A stretch of 64,000 nt of DNA, taken from Meghimatium bilineatum. Lineage: Eukaryota; Mollusca; Gastropoda; Stylommatophora; Philomycidae. Positions 54,901 through 63,976 of this stretch are shown in pieces; the first letter of the stretch is position 1, and each line of letters begins with the position of its first letter. The DNA is taken from the NCBI GenBank assembly GCA_034231615.1, contig CM067307.1, positions 8,816,437 to 8,880,436 on the forward strand, given 5' to 3'. The notes beneath the pieces were generated by a model, which was not told where the DNA came from, searched no databases, and saw only the letters and a program-made list of their open reading frames with translations. The position numbers and the translations under genes were made by a program.

Positions 54901-57900
54901 TTGTGTAAAACAAGCCAGAAGCAAGTGGAGAAGCTTAAATTTTTGGTCTGCCATTGTTTTTTTGTGCAAATTAGCAGCATAATGAGTGATGTTCATAACT
55001 CATGTGTTTGTACACCATGGATGATTATTCTCATTAACTTCTTCTTCTGTGCTTGCTCTCACTCCTACCTGCTAGCAGGTTATAGTCCAGAGAATAGAAT
55101 GCATTGTACCATGGTTTACAGCTTGACTGCAATAACTGCATCTTTCAGTCCAGCATATCAAATTTCTACATGGTGTTTATTTGGGTCGCTGTGATCTATA
55201 GCATGAGGTAGTCAATACCAGTCTCAACTCTCTTTAATTGTCTATGACAACATGCATGGTAGGCCATCACAGCATTGGTATTTTTTTTCCCCTCTTTCTA
55301 ATCTGACAATCATTGACAATTTGGGGGTTTCCGGGCCCAAAAGAGGAGCAAAGAATAGTGACATTGATACTTATCATGCATGTTGTAAGAGGCGATTAAG
55401 GGTGTTTCTGGGTGGTGGAATTGGTTGTTCCATTCCATAGAGGGTCAAAATGATCTTCTTCAGCGTTCGCTCTCAAACTCCCACTGGATCTCCCTTGTAG
55501 CAGGACAATTGTCCTACTAGATTTCCAGCAGGATGTAGTCCAAAGAATGGAAATGCGTTGTATTGCCATTTTATTTGCGCCAATGGTCCAACACATCCAT
55601 CTTCGGTGTAAAATGATCTGAAACCTTGCAGAAGTTGGATGTGTCAGGCCAAAAGTGATCTGAAGCCTTGCCTGAAGTCAGATGTGTCAAGCTGAAAGGC
55701 ACAGATATTATAAAACAGCTGCAAACAATGACACACGTTGCGTTCTCTAGACTATATCCTGCTAATTGGAACTTGAGAACGAGCATGCATGACAAAAATC
55801 AGACAACACGGGTAAACATCAACAACAAAATTACCAGAACAAAGAATATAATTACCAAAGATATCCCTAAACTCCAAACGTCTGCTCTGATGTCATAGTC
55901 AGGTTTGCTAGGATCTGGTGGTTCTATGCGTTCTGGCTGAAGACAAACCATATACATTAAATGTTAGCTATGTCTAACATATATCCATATGACTTAATCA
56001 CATTTTTTTTTGGTATCCTTTGTTCTAAGACTTGGTCAACCCATGACCCATTTATAGTCTAAATCACAGATTCCAAACCTATTTTGAATCATGCTCTCAT
56101 TTTATACAAGCAAATTGACTCGTGACACTGATACAATTTTTACATTTTATTTGACAACAAAATGATTGGATTCCTATATATCTTGGTCATTTTTGCGTAA
56201 ACAATTTTCATACTTGTTTTTTCTGAAAAGTCTGATGTTTTTCGATGGATCCCTGAAACTTTCAATGCAATGAATTATTTGTTTGCTATTTTGCATGTAT
56301 TTACATTTGTAAAATACTGGAGGTGTATGGAATGTCAGGGAAGGGTAGTACTTCTGATGCTAAGGCTGTCATACTCCTTTAGAGTAGTTCTCACATCCTT
56401 GGTCCCCACCTGACACTCAGCTCTCACCTGTGGCTCCCAGTAGTTGCCAGCATGTGGCAGCAGCCACACCCTTAACGGTTTTGACAGGCAGGCCAAACCA
56501 CGCGAGGGTAACCAAAGGGCTCAGGCCCGGAGGTAAATACAGAGCATGTCTGCAAAACCTGCATATGGCAGACAGCGTGGATGAAACACCTGATGTTCAA
56601 TGGGCTGGAAGGCACTTGCCAGCAGAGCGTTGTCGAACGCAAATTAACGAACCCCTCCCCCACAGAAAATCCTTAATTACTGCCAATTGGGGGGTCATGA
56701 CCCATAGTTTCGAAGCATGTGATTTAAATATTTTCATTCTTGGCTGAGAATTGAACAATGAGGCCTAAATTAGAAAACCGGTCCCTAATTAGAAAACCAG
56801 TACTTAAACCAATGGGATATTCTCTAAAATTATATAGACAATTTGATAACAAAGAATATAGAAGACAAATAAATACTTCCCAAATCTCCCATCAAAGTCA
56901 GAATGGACTTACAGCCATATATGCTGCACAACCAGCACTCCTGGTTTTAGCCTTGGAATCTACAAGTCTTCCGCTGATACCAAAGTCACACAGTTTAATA
57001 TTGCCTCGGTCATCTAGCAGGATATTTGATGGTTTCACATCTGGACAAGCACAACAGATAAAATAAATAACAATATTTCAGTTAACTGTTTAATGTTGTT
57101 ATATTTTACTGCAGTCTCTCATAAATTCAACAGTTATATTTTACTGTGTCTCCCATAAATTCAACTATTATATTTTATTGCAGTCACCCATAAATTCAAC
57201 TATTATATTTTATTGCAGTCACCCATAAATTCAACTATTATATTTTATTGCAGTCACCCATAAATTCAACTATTATATTTTATTGCAGTCGCCCATAAAT
57301 TCAACTATTATATTTTATTGCAGTCACCCATAAATTCAACTATTATATTTTATTGCAGTCGCCCATAAATTCAACTATTATATTTTATTGCAGTCGCCCA
57401 TAAATTCAATGGTTATATTTTATTGCATTCTCCCATATATTCACTGTTATATTTTACTGCAGTCTCTCAAAACAAACAGTGAAAAACAATGAAAACAGTA
57501 AAAACAATGTTACCACCACAGAGGCACGAGATGCATTGTTTTATATATTCTTGAGAAAGACCTAATGGTTCGAAATGTTGACAATGTCTTGTGTATTGTA
57601 ATTTGTATTTTTTCGTATTTATACCTCATAACTTCTTAGTCTTGGTGATAGTCCATCTGTTGTGTTCAAGTGATACAAAAAACACTGTGTGTTCTGTGTT
57701 CTACGTAAGTACTATTGTTGTTCTGTTTCACTGCAGTTATTGCCTTATACTGATTGTTTTATAGAACAATTTTTGTATTTTTAAAGTGTTCGTTCTCAAA
57801 CTGCTAGAATCTGCTAGATTTCCAGCAGGATGTAGTTCAGAAAATGCAAATGTGTTGTGTCACCGTTTTATTTGCAACAGTTGCCACACGCATCAGACTT

Positions 57901-60900
57901 TGATCACATTGTAAGATATAATTGGACGCCATGACAAGATCAACCATTATTTTTAAAAGCAGGATCACCGCTCGTGTTAAGTTAACATTATATAAATCTT
58001 TGGTTCTGTCAATATTTCTATATATCTGTGAGACCTGGACTCTAACTGCGGAAGAATCCAGGCATTTAAAAACAAATGTTATAGACGTGTGTTGGGTATC
58101 TGTTACCGAGAACATAAGACCAATGTGTTTGTGCATGATAGAATTAATATAGTAGCAGGTCAGCAAGAGGCACTGTTAACAATCATGAAACTTTGTAAAT
58201 TCTGATGGTACTGGCTGGTTGGTTGGTTGATTGCTGATCCAGGGTCCATGGGCTCATGCCCTTTGACCTCATGCCATTAAATGGCATTATATTGCTGGGA
58301 AGTTTGTGGATTTTTGGCCCACCCCGGGACAGAGCCAGAGAATAACTATCACACCTCCAGGAAGGTAGGTTTCAACCTATGCACTGCTCCTAACCACTGT
58401 AGCCAAGATATGGTTCACTGTGCTCATTCCCCGCCACCAATTGACTACTGGTTATACCGAACTTCTCTATTGCTCCAGGCATGCAACCAAATGTTCAAGT
58501 CAAAAGGATTGTCACGTCCTGAGTCACTCATATAAGCTTTGCATTATTTTTCTCTATGGTGGAACAAACAAATGAATTCAGTTGATAACAAAATGACAAA
58601 CCTCTGTGTATAACTCCATGTCTTTCTTTGAGGTAGTGTAAAGCATTGACTGTCTGTCCAGGAAAATAAAAGATAAGATTCAAATGAAGGGAACAAAACA
58701 CTTGTAAATTGTTTGCTGAAAAGTTTCACAAATACTTAAGCAGCTTCTAAGTTATTTAATTTTTGCAGCCTACAAAGCATGAGCTTTATTATTGGAGATG
58801 TTCTTCAGAGCTATTTTTTTCATTCTCATTAGACCCTCCACGATTCAGCAGAGTATACAATACAGATAGATTAATTGTCCTATTCAGAGGACGTCAATTA
58901 AAACTAGGAATGTTCAAGCCTATTTCATATGTTGTGTCATTCCCAAGGCACTGAGACCTTAACTTTAGGAGAATTTGAATGTTCTGAGTAGGAACCTATG
59001 GAAGAGTATTTGGTAAAAATGTACAATGCTTCACTGCAAGTTTAGGCAAGATTATTTTGGACAAGTTTACAATTCTCTACTGTCAGTTGATGGGAGATTA
59101 CTTGGGACAAGTTTACAATTCTCTACTGTCAGTTGCTGGGAGATTACTTGGGACAAGTTTACAATTTTCTACTGTAAGTTGATGGGAGATTATTGAGAAA
59201 AGTGTACAACTCTCTACTGTAAGTTGATGGGAGATTATTTGGCAAACATTTACAATTCTCTACTGTAAGTTGATGGAAGATTACTTGGGACAAGTTTACA
59301 ATGCTCTACTGTAAGTTGATGGAAGATTATTGAGAAAAGTGTACAATTCTCTACTGTCGGTTGACAGAAAATTATTGAGAAAAGTTCACAATGCTCTACT
59401 TGAAATTAACAGGAATTGAACCAGTTCATTGTAACGGCACTGAATCGTTGGCAACTCTAGTACACAGATTTTTCCGTACTTGCCTTACAAAAAAGATGCG
59501 ATTTTATCAAGACATTCAAACTGTGTACTCAAGTCATTGAGAACGGACCAATCAAGACAATCTTCGATACAAGTATTGAAGTATCCTCAGTAACACAAAC
59601 ATATAACATCCGTATTCTTATTATTTCATATTGACAATGCTCTACTGTCAGTTGAAGGAAGATTGAGAAAAGTGTACAATCCTTACTATCAGTTGACGGA
59701 AAATTATTGAGAAAATTTTACTCTGCTTCAAGAAACAAAGGTAACAGTATATGACACTTACAGCAACTACAATTTTTCCTAAAACTTTTTCTGGGATTGG
59801 CTGCCGAGTTCTTTTTAGTAATTTGTCCAAGCATGTTGCCATTAACTCCATACATATCCAGACTTCACTCTGCAAATAAAGTGTATGAATGAGAAAGTAT
59901 TACAAATATATACAATAAAATGTACTTCCTGAGAACTGACACAACAATTAATTTTTTCTTGTGATCTTGCTCTAAATCTAAGTTATTTCTACTTGTCATT
60001 TTTGTCTTCTTCATCCGGGTTTGTTCTAAAATTCCTACAGATTAGCAGGCATGTCCAGTAAAGAGAATGGGATATCTGCACCTTTCTATCTGACATTCGA
60101 CTTCAGTTTGGCCTTGATATAAGGAATGGACCAATCCCATTCCACAAACCTCCTTAGTTGCTTCTTACAACATGCATGCAGCCCATGGTATTGCTATTCT
60201 TTGCTCCCCTTTCGAGCTGCAGTAAAACACAGGTAGCTTGCCATTTGAGAATAAGTATATTGTGTTGATGATGACGACGATGAAGTAATCCCTATAGTTG
60301 TGAGTAGTCCTTGACATCCTGTAGCCTTTCTAGCAAAAGCACAGGTCATGCACAATTGAGTAATTGTGACACTCAAATTCGTATACGGTTTCCTGTCTCA
60401 AAGGCATGGTTGTACAAAGGAGGTTTATGGAAGCATTAGTCCATGAAGGAAAGCAGTACAAAGGAGGTTTATGGAAGCATTAGTCCATGAAGGAAAGCAG
60501 TACAAAGGAGGTTTATGGAAGCATTAGTCCATGAAGGAAAGCAGTACAAAGGAGGTTTATGGAAGCATTAGTCCATGAAGGAAAGCAGTACAAAGGAGGT
60601 TTATGGAAGCATTAGTCCATGAAGGAAAGCAGTATAAAGGAGGTTTATGGAAGCATTAGTCCATGAAGGAAAGCAGTACAAAGGAGGTTTATGGAAGCAT
60701 TAGTCCATGAAGGAAAGCAGTACAAAGGAGGTTTATGGAAGCATTAGTCCATGAAGGAAAGCAGTATAAAGGAGGTTTATGGAAGCATTAGTCCATGAAG
60801 GAAAGCAGTACAAAGGAGGTTTATGGAAGCATTAGTCCATGAAGGAAAGCAGTACAAAGGAGGTTTATGGAAGCATTAGTCCATGAAGGAAAGCAGTACA

Positions 60901-63454
60901 AAGGAGGTTTATGGAAGCATTAGTCCATGAAGGAAAGCAGTACAAAGGAGGTTTATGGAAGCATTAGTCCATGAAGGAAAGCAGTATAAAGGAGGTTTAT
61001 GGAAGCATTAGTCCATGAAGGAAAGCAGTACAAAGGAGGTTTATGGAAGCATTAGTCCATGAAGGAAAGCAGTACAAAGGAGGTTTATGGAAGCATTAGT
61101 CCATGAAGGAAAGCAGTACAAAGGAGGTTTATGGAAGCATTAGTCCATGAAGGAAAGCAGTACAAAAGAGGTTTATGGAAGCATTAGTCCATGAAGGAAA
61201 GCAGTACAAAGGAGGTTTATGGAAGCATTAGTCCATGAAGGAAAGCATTCCAGTGCAGCAGTATTCCAGAATCATTACTCCCTGCCAGGTACACTTAGCA
61301 CACACTTCTGGGCAAACTAGTTCATCATTCTTCTGTCAAATCTATTGATCCATCTGCAGTAATGGTATACCTAAGATTTCACAACACCACCAGTCTACCA
61401 CAAAAGGACAAAGATGTAGTCCATGGATGACCATGTGACAGACAAAAGTAATAAATCGAGACAAGACTTGCAGTGACGATGATTTTTTTCAATTGTAGTA
61501 AAGTTGGATTATTTGCATTTTCCCACCGGACCGTGCAGAAAAACGATGGTGGTGGTTTGTTGTGCACTAACAAGACTTTCAGACCCAACTGTATGCAAAT
61601 GTTGGTCTGTACAATCAGTATGTTTTGTGTGGTTGTGATAGACATACACTATATTATATCTTCTTCTTCTTCAGCGTTCATTCTCAAACTCCTGCTGGAT
61701 CTCCCTTGTAGCAGGACTATGATCCTATTAGATTTCCAGCAGGATGTAGTCCAGAGAATGGAAATGCATTGTGTCGCCGTTTTATTTGCGCCAATGGCCT
61801 GACACATCCGTCTTCGGCGGAACTATATTATATAAGAAATATTACATTTTAACCAATGCGAATATTACCTTTGTGATAAAAGTACCAATACACTGGACGA
61901 TATAAGGGCAGTCGTGACTTTTAATAACAACATCTAGATCCATAATTATTCTCTTGTTTTCCTCTTTGTTACCTGAACGACGCATTTGCTGAAATAAAAA
62001 TAAATGGAGATATAGAACAAGCTGCTGTTACATTTAATTATGTGTCAATAGTAGCGTGTCCGAGATAGTTGAGATTTCAGCAAAATTATAGCTCGGAATG
62101 AACTGTGAGGCAAGACATGGTCAAACTGGTCTGAAATGAAACAAAAACTTTAGGGCAGCCGCTCTGGCCTGGAGAAGATTGGGTGTTTCATCCTGGCAAC
62201 TGGCCTTAAGATCTAGCAACACCAACAAAAGAACCCTGAATGCAGAGGAGGAGCCTGAAAATATGTTCTCAACCTTAACATAACTTACCATAGGAAATAT
62301 GATGGCATGAGACTCATAATTTCAATGTTCATTGTTCCCCCAAGTACTCCATCCGCACTAAATGCAGTCCACTGGTACTGCGGGGCATTCTCAGTATCCC
62401 TGAGAAGGCCTACAACATTCCTTTACTTGCCAATCATAAAATCTAACTGTCAGGGTCTGTGAGATTCACACCTGTATTCCTAGTCTTTTATTTTGAGATG
62501 CCGTTCTTTAACAGTTTTTCATGTTGTGTTTACTGAAAGGTAACCATTCTGATTTATAATTTCCAGGTATATTTGAATGTCCAGAGATCTACTTCATGAA
62601 AACAACGATGACGTGTGCAGGTAAGTATTGTAAAGTATAATTATTGTAAAGTATTGTAAACTCTACAGTCAAAAAATAGCGCATCATCTTATGAAATGAG
62701 GAGAAATACAGCAGAGAGTAGCTAGAAAGTCACGGATAGACTAAAATCCGTCTAGTGGTCATTCCATGCCCGAAGAGTCTAAGGACATTTACAGCTCGAA
62801 TAGGGCTTATTAGCCATCTACGAACTATTTAGACGTGGATGTAATTCTAACTGAATTTTCAAAAGTGGATGTAACGAATGGTCATCATCACTTGTGATGG
62901 ATGAACACACACAATAAACACACAATTGTGAAGTAGACTACCATGCCTCCACCCTTAAAGCATAAACTATTGGAATATCAGGGAGGGCAGAGTAGCGCAG
63001 TGGTTAGTGCACTGGCTTCGCATATGAGTGGTCCTGGGTTCATTTCCCAGTTGAGGCAGAAATGTTTTTCAGATCGCAATGACTCCCAGGCCAACCCAGT
63101 CTTAGTTGGGTACCAAATTAATATAGGAAGTAAAGACTGCGAGGAAAGGAGATGGCGCTCATATAGCAGAACCACTGAAATGTGAGATCGCTAATATAAT
63201 ATTAATAATATAACATCTTACACCCCTACAGCAGTTAATAAATGCTATGTGTTAACTTAACTTTTTTTTACTGAATATCTTTATTCGTAAAAACATTTCT
63301 TAAACTTAACTCTGAAGTCAAATAATCTTTATATTCTTACCTTAACTGCCATCAGTTGATTGGTTGCTATGTGCCTCATGCGTGTCACTTGTCCACATGT
63401 GCCATGACCTAACTCCCCTTCTGCCCGGAGATCTTCTACATTGCTGAGAATTCT
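51810..63454 (-). CDS. MAP2K7: MAP kinase kinase 7 (hemipterous/MKK7 type), kinase domain, partial at N-terminus
   Basis: Dual-specificity kinase expected to phosphorylate and activate JNK in the cytoplasm. Nine coding exons read on the - strand: 63454-63341, 61988-61869, 59869-59762, 58653-58602, 57040-56913, 55936-55856, 54398-54262, 53594-53549 and 51908-51810. Together they give 294 residues in a continuous frame. Motifs in order: Gly loop [15 protein letters not shown] lysine, [15 protein letters not shown], catalytic [30 protein letters not shown] with DFG and both activating sites (Ser and Thr of SKAKT), the MAPERI segment, [19 protein letters not shown] and [14 protein letters not shown]. 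The last is typical of MKK7 rather than MKK4. The C-tail [10 protein letters not shown] resembles the family's DVD docking site for upstream kinases. The N-terminal D-domain exons lie off the right edge. The tail is short (ends NRHS). Confidence 0.93.
51955..52218 (+). repeat. 52-bp tandem array
   Basis: Four to five units of ATATATCCATATAGTTACAA, CTATGTAGTTTCCTACAGAC, TACAGGTGTAGC. In MAP2K7's last intron. Confidence 0.9.
52220..53030. other. MAP2K7 last-intron sequence
   Basis: AT-rich, with an antisense SINE-A scrap at 52748-52800 (GGACAATAGTCCTACTAGAT). Nothing else recognised. Confidence 0.6.
53030..53308 (+). repeat. 32-bp tandem array
   Basis: Eight units of CTACTGCCTGGCATTATGAG AAATAGAAAACT, one truncated (53176-53188). 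Confidence 0.9.
53549..53594 (-). CDS. MAP2K7: MAP2K7 exon, small 46-bp C-lobe exon
   Basis: Its first base completes a Cys codon, then [15 protein letters not shown]. Acceptor TTTCAG; donor GTATGA. It holds the conserved Arg of the kinase C-lobe (KRPKY). Confidence 0.92.
53620..53845 (+). repeat. Degenerate 20-45-bp repeats
   Basis: Loose units around TGTTACAATGGAATACATCA, ACAACAT just 5' (gene sense) of the 46-bp MAP2K7 exon. Confidence 0.65.
53990..54212 (+). repeat. SINE-B copy
   Basis: Sense: GGGGTGACTAAGAAAGCTAT, GTTGGCTCTCCCATCCCATA, GAAGTCAGATGTGTCAGGC, GCTAATCTGCAGGAGTTTGA, GAACAAACTCAC. The head is truncated. Confidence 0.8.
54262..54398 (-). CDS. MAP2K7: MAP2K7 exon, C-lobe
   Basis: [17 protein letters not shown].. 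through RSLVKD, ending in phase 2 (TG) before GTAAGG. This run is the strongest single piece of evidence for MKK7 over MKK4. Confidence 0.96.
54455..54608 (+). repeat. SINE-A copy, diverged
   Basis: Sense: GCCGAAGTCAGATGTATCAG, CAGGACTAGATCCTGCTGGA, then a disrupted palindrome and GAGAATGAACACTAAC. Confidence 0.7.
54733..54754 (+). repeat. (TTA)n microsatellite
   Basis: Seven ATT/TTA units. Confidence 0.85.
55038..55290 (-). repeat. SINE-B copy
   Basis: Antisense: TTCTTCTGTGCTTGCTCTCA, GCTAGCAGGTTATAGTCCAG, TGCATCTTTCAGTCCAGCAT, GACAACATGCATGGTAGGCC. Confidence 0.75.
55325..55800 (+). repeat. SINE-B copy interrupted by a SINE-A
   Basis: Left part GTTTCCGGGCCCAAAAGAGG, AGCAAAGAATAGTGACATTG, to GGGTCAAAATGATCT at 55456. 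Right part resumes AAAATGATCTGAAACC at 55610 and continues to CTGCTAATTGGAACTTGAGA. A short internal repeat (AGTGATCTGAAGCC) follows the junction. Confidence 0.85.
55457..55609 (-). repeat. SINE-A nested inside SINE-B, perfect 10-bp duplication
   Basis: Flanked by AAAATGATCT at 55447-55456 and 55610-55619. 153 bp, antisense, from TCTTCAGCGTTCGCTCTCAA to CATCCATCTTCGGTGT. It fixes the ends of family A and shows that A was mobile after B. Confidence 0.92.
55856..55936 (-). CDS. MAP2K7: MAP2K7 exon, APE-type motif and helix F
   Basis: Twenty-seven codons: [20 protein letters not shown] and WSLGISL. Acceptor GTCTTCAG; donor GTAATT. Confidence 0.95.
56430..56715 (+). other. GC-rich unassigned block in a MAP2K7 intron
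   Basis: Markedly GC-richer than its surroundings, with frames over 60 codons on both strands (for example 56430-56747 +, [20 protein letters not shown]). It looks like the edge of a dispersed element (CAGGCGGGC-type sequence), but no second copy exists in this window. Confidence 0.3.
56913..57040 (-). CDS. MAP2K7: MAP2K7 exon, catalytic and activation loops
   Basis: Completes the HRD Asp codon, then [20 protein letters not shown], the SKAKT activation sites and SAGCAAYMA. Acceptor TTGTCCAG; donor GTAAGT. Confidence 0.96.
57105..57462 (+). repeat. 35-bp tandem array
   Basis: About ten units of ATAAATTCAACTATTATATT, TTATTGCAGTCACCC. Begins about 65 bases 5' (gene sense) of the MAP2K7 activation-loop exon. 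Confidence 0.92.
57785..57900 (-). repeat. SINE-A copy with internal deletion
   Basis: Antisense: GTTCGTTCTCAAACTGCTAG, GATTTCCAGCAGGATGTAGT, GTGTTGTGTCACCGTTTTAT. The central palindrome is lost. Confidence 0.7.
57925..58205 (+). mobile_element. LINE ORF2 C-terminal fragment
   Basis: Reads [40 protein letters not shown] and, with a frame change, RRVLGI-like residues. The YxCETWTL motif marks a non-LTR ORF2 thumb region. Confidence 0.75.
58602..58653 (-). CDS. MAP2K7: MAP2K7 exon, start of catalytic loop
   Basis: Short 52-bp exon: [17 protein letters not shown] plus the first base of the catalytic Asp codon. Donor GTTTGT. It is too short to stand out as an open frame and was found by continuity. 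Confidence 0.92.
59055..59405 (+). repeat. About 46-bp tandem array, diverged
   Basis: Seven to eight units of TTACTTGGGACAAGTTTACA, ATTCTCTACTGTCAGTTGAT GGGAGA. An isolated decayed piece recurs at 59640-59715, just past (gene sense) the hinge exon. Confidence 0.85.
59762..59869 (-). CDS. MAP2K7: MAP2K7 exon, hinge region
   Basis: Thirty-six codons: [18 protein letters not shown] through [12 protein letters not shown]. Acceptor TTTGCAG; donor GTAAGT. Phase 0 at both ends. Confidence 0.95.
60008..60235 (-). repeat. SINE-B copy
   Basis: Antisense: CTTCATCCGGGTTTGTTCTA, CTACAGATTAGCAGGCATGT, TATCTGCACCTTTCTATCTG, TATTGCTATTCTTTGCTCCC, CTTTCGAGCTGCAG. Confidence 0.8.
60245..61375 (-). repeat. 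Dispersed repeat family E1, copy 2, expanded by an internal array
   Basis: Edges match 32585-32900: AGCAAAAGCACAGGTCATGC, CTCAAAGGCATGGTTG, then GAAGGAAAGCATTCCAG, CCCTGCCAGGTACACTTAGC, ACACACTTCTGGGCAAACTA, TTCATCATTCTTC. The middle is the 44-bp array. Confidence 0.7.
60411..61238 (+). repeat. 44-bp tandem array (about 19 units) inside repeat E1
   Basis: Units TACAAAGGAGGTTTATGGAA, GCATTAGTCCATGAAGGAAA GCAG, nearly identical (TATAAAGG and AAAAGAGG variants). Confidence 0.93.
61660..61821 (-). repeat. SINE-A full-length copy with perfect 12-bp duplication
   Basis: Flanked by ACTATATTATAT at 61648-61659 and 61822-61833. 162 bp. Antisense, CTTCTTCTTCTTCAGCGTTC to CCGTCTTCGGCGGA. The best reference copy: sense 5' end TCCGCCGAAGACGG, 3' end CGCTGAAGAAGAAGAAG. 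Confidence 0.93.
61869..61988 (-). CDS. MAP2K7: MAP2K7 exon with helix C
   Basis: Forty codons, phase 0 to 0: [31 protein letters not shown] and GTFITK. Acceptor TTATTTCAG; donor GTAATA. Confidence 0.95.
62567..62620 (+). other. Exon-like 54-bp segment on the strand opposite MAP2K7
   Basis: Preceded by ATAATTTCCAG and followed by GTAAGT, open in the phase-1/phase-1 frame: [17 protein letters not shown]. Strong splice signals on the + strand inside a - strand gene's intron. It may be an exon of a nested gene, an exonised repeat or chance. No partner exon was identified. Confidence 0.3.
62960..63185 (+). repeat. tRNA-derived SINE
   Basis: Head GCAGAGTAGCGCAGTGGTTA, GTGCACTGGCTTCGCATATG, GGTCCTGGGTTCATTTCCCA: A-box-like TAGCGCAGTGGTTAGTGC and B-box-like GGTTCATTTCC. 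Body includes CCAACCCAGTCTTAGTTGGG, TACC and GATGGCGCTCATATAGCAGA. Different from the SINEs at 16200 and 47441. Confidence 0.8.
63341..63454 (-). CDS. MAP2K7: MAP2K7 exon with glycine loop and catalytic lysine
   Basis: Reads [20 protein letters not shown].. through LMAVK, then GTAAGA. The acceptor used may be the AG at 63456-63455 or the next AG two bases later, so the first residue is uncertain. The upstream side is a tandem repeat, not unique intron. Confidence 0.9.
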
Positions 63455-63630
63455 CTGTCAATAGATCAGACATCATTGAATAGTTCACAGTTAACAATAG
63501 ATCAGACATCATTGAAAAGTTCACAGTTAACAAGGCAATCAAACATATCAAGTGAATGTCAATAGATCAGACATCATTGAATAGTTCACAGTTAACAAGG
63601 CAATCAAACATATCAAGTGAATGTAAATAA
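63455..63630 (-). repeat. Short tandem repeats at the MAP2K7 splice acceptor
   Basis: On the - strand GATGTCTGATCTATTG occurs three times, the last copy running directly into ACAG and the exon. A 64-bp longer unit (with TTGATATGTTTGATTGCC) is present about 1.5 times. Confidence 0.8.
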
Positions 63631-63704
63631 GTAACTAAGTGTTATAGAAACCTACTAATAATAATAACATTATAACAAAAACAAATAATAATACGAATAA
63701 TAAG

Positions 63705-63976
63705 TGCCCATGTGCTGCCAGGCCCGAAAGGGGAACAAAGAATAGCAACACTGTTTACCTTCCATGCATGTCGTAAAAGGCGACTAAGGAGGTTATGAGA
63801 TGGAGTTAGCTGTCCCATCCCATATAGGGTCAGTGACCCAAAGCCATGCTGAAGTCGGATGTGTCGGACCGAAAGGCGCAGATATCACAGCAATGATGTA
63901 AACCATGACACAGTGCATTCCGTTCTCCGGACTACATCCTGCTAATCTGCAGGAGTTTGAGAACAAACGCAGAAGA
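63705..63976 (+). repeat. SINE-B full-length copy with 9-bp duplication
   Basis: Flanked by AATAATAAG at 63696-63704 and 63977-63985 (A/T-rich, so weaker evidence). Head TGCCCATGTGCTGCCAGGCC, CGAAAGGGGAACAAAGAATA; tail CTGCAGGAGTTTGAGAACAA, ACGCAGAAG. 272 bp, close to consensus. Confidence 0.88.

Noticed and set aside
54258-63454. MKK4 (MAP2K4) identity for the kinase
   Set aside because: [15 protein letters not shown] and the [16 protein letters not shown] run match MKK7-type kinases better than MKK4.
63342-63551. 69-codon - strand frame overlapping the MAP2K7 exon
   Set aside because: It is a shifted frame; the frame with the glycine loop and MAVK lysine differs by one base.
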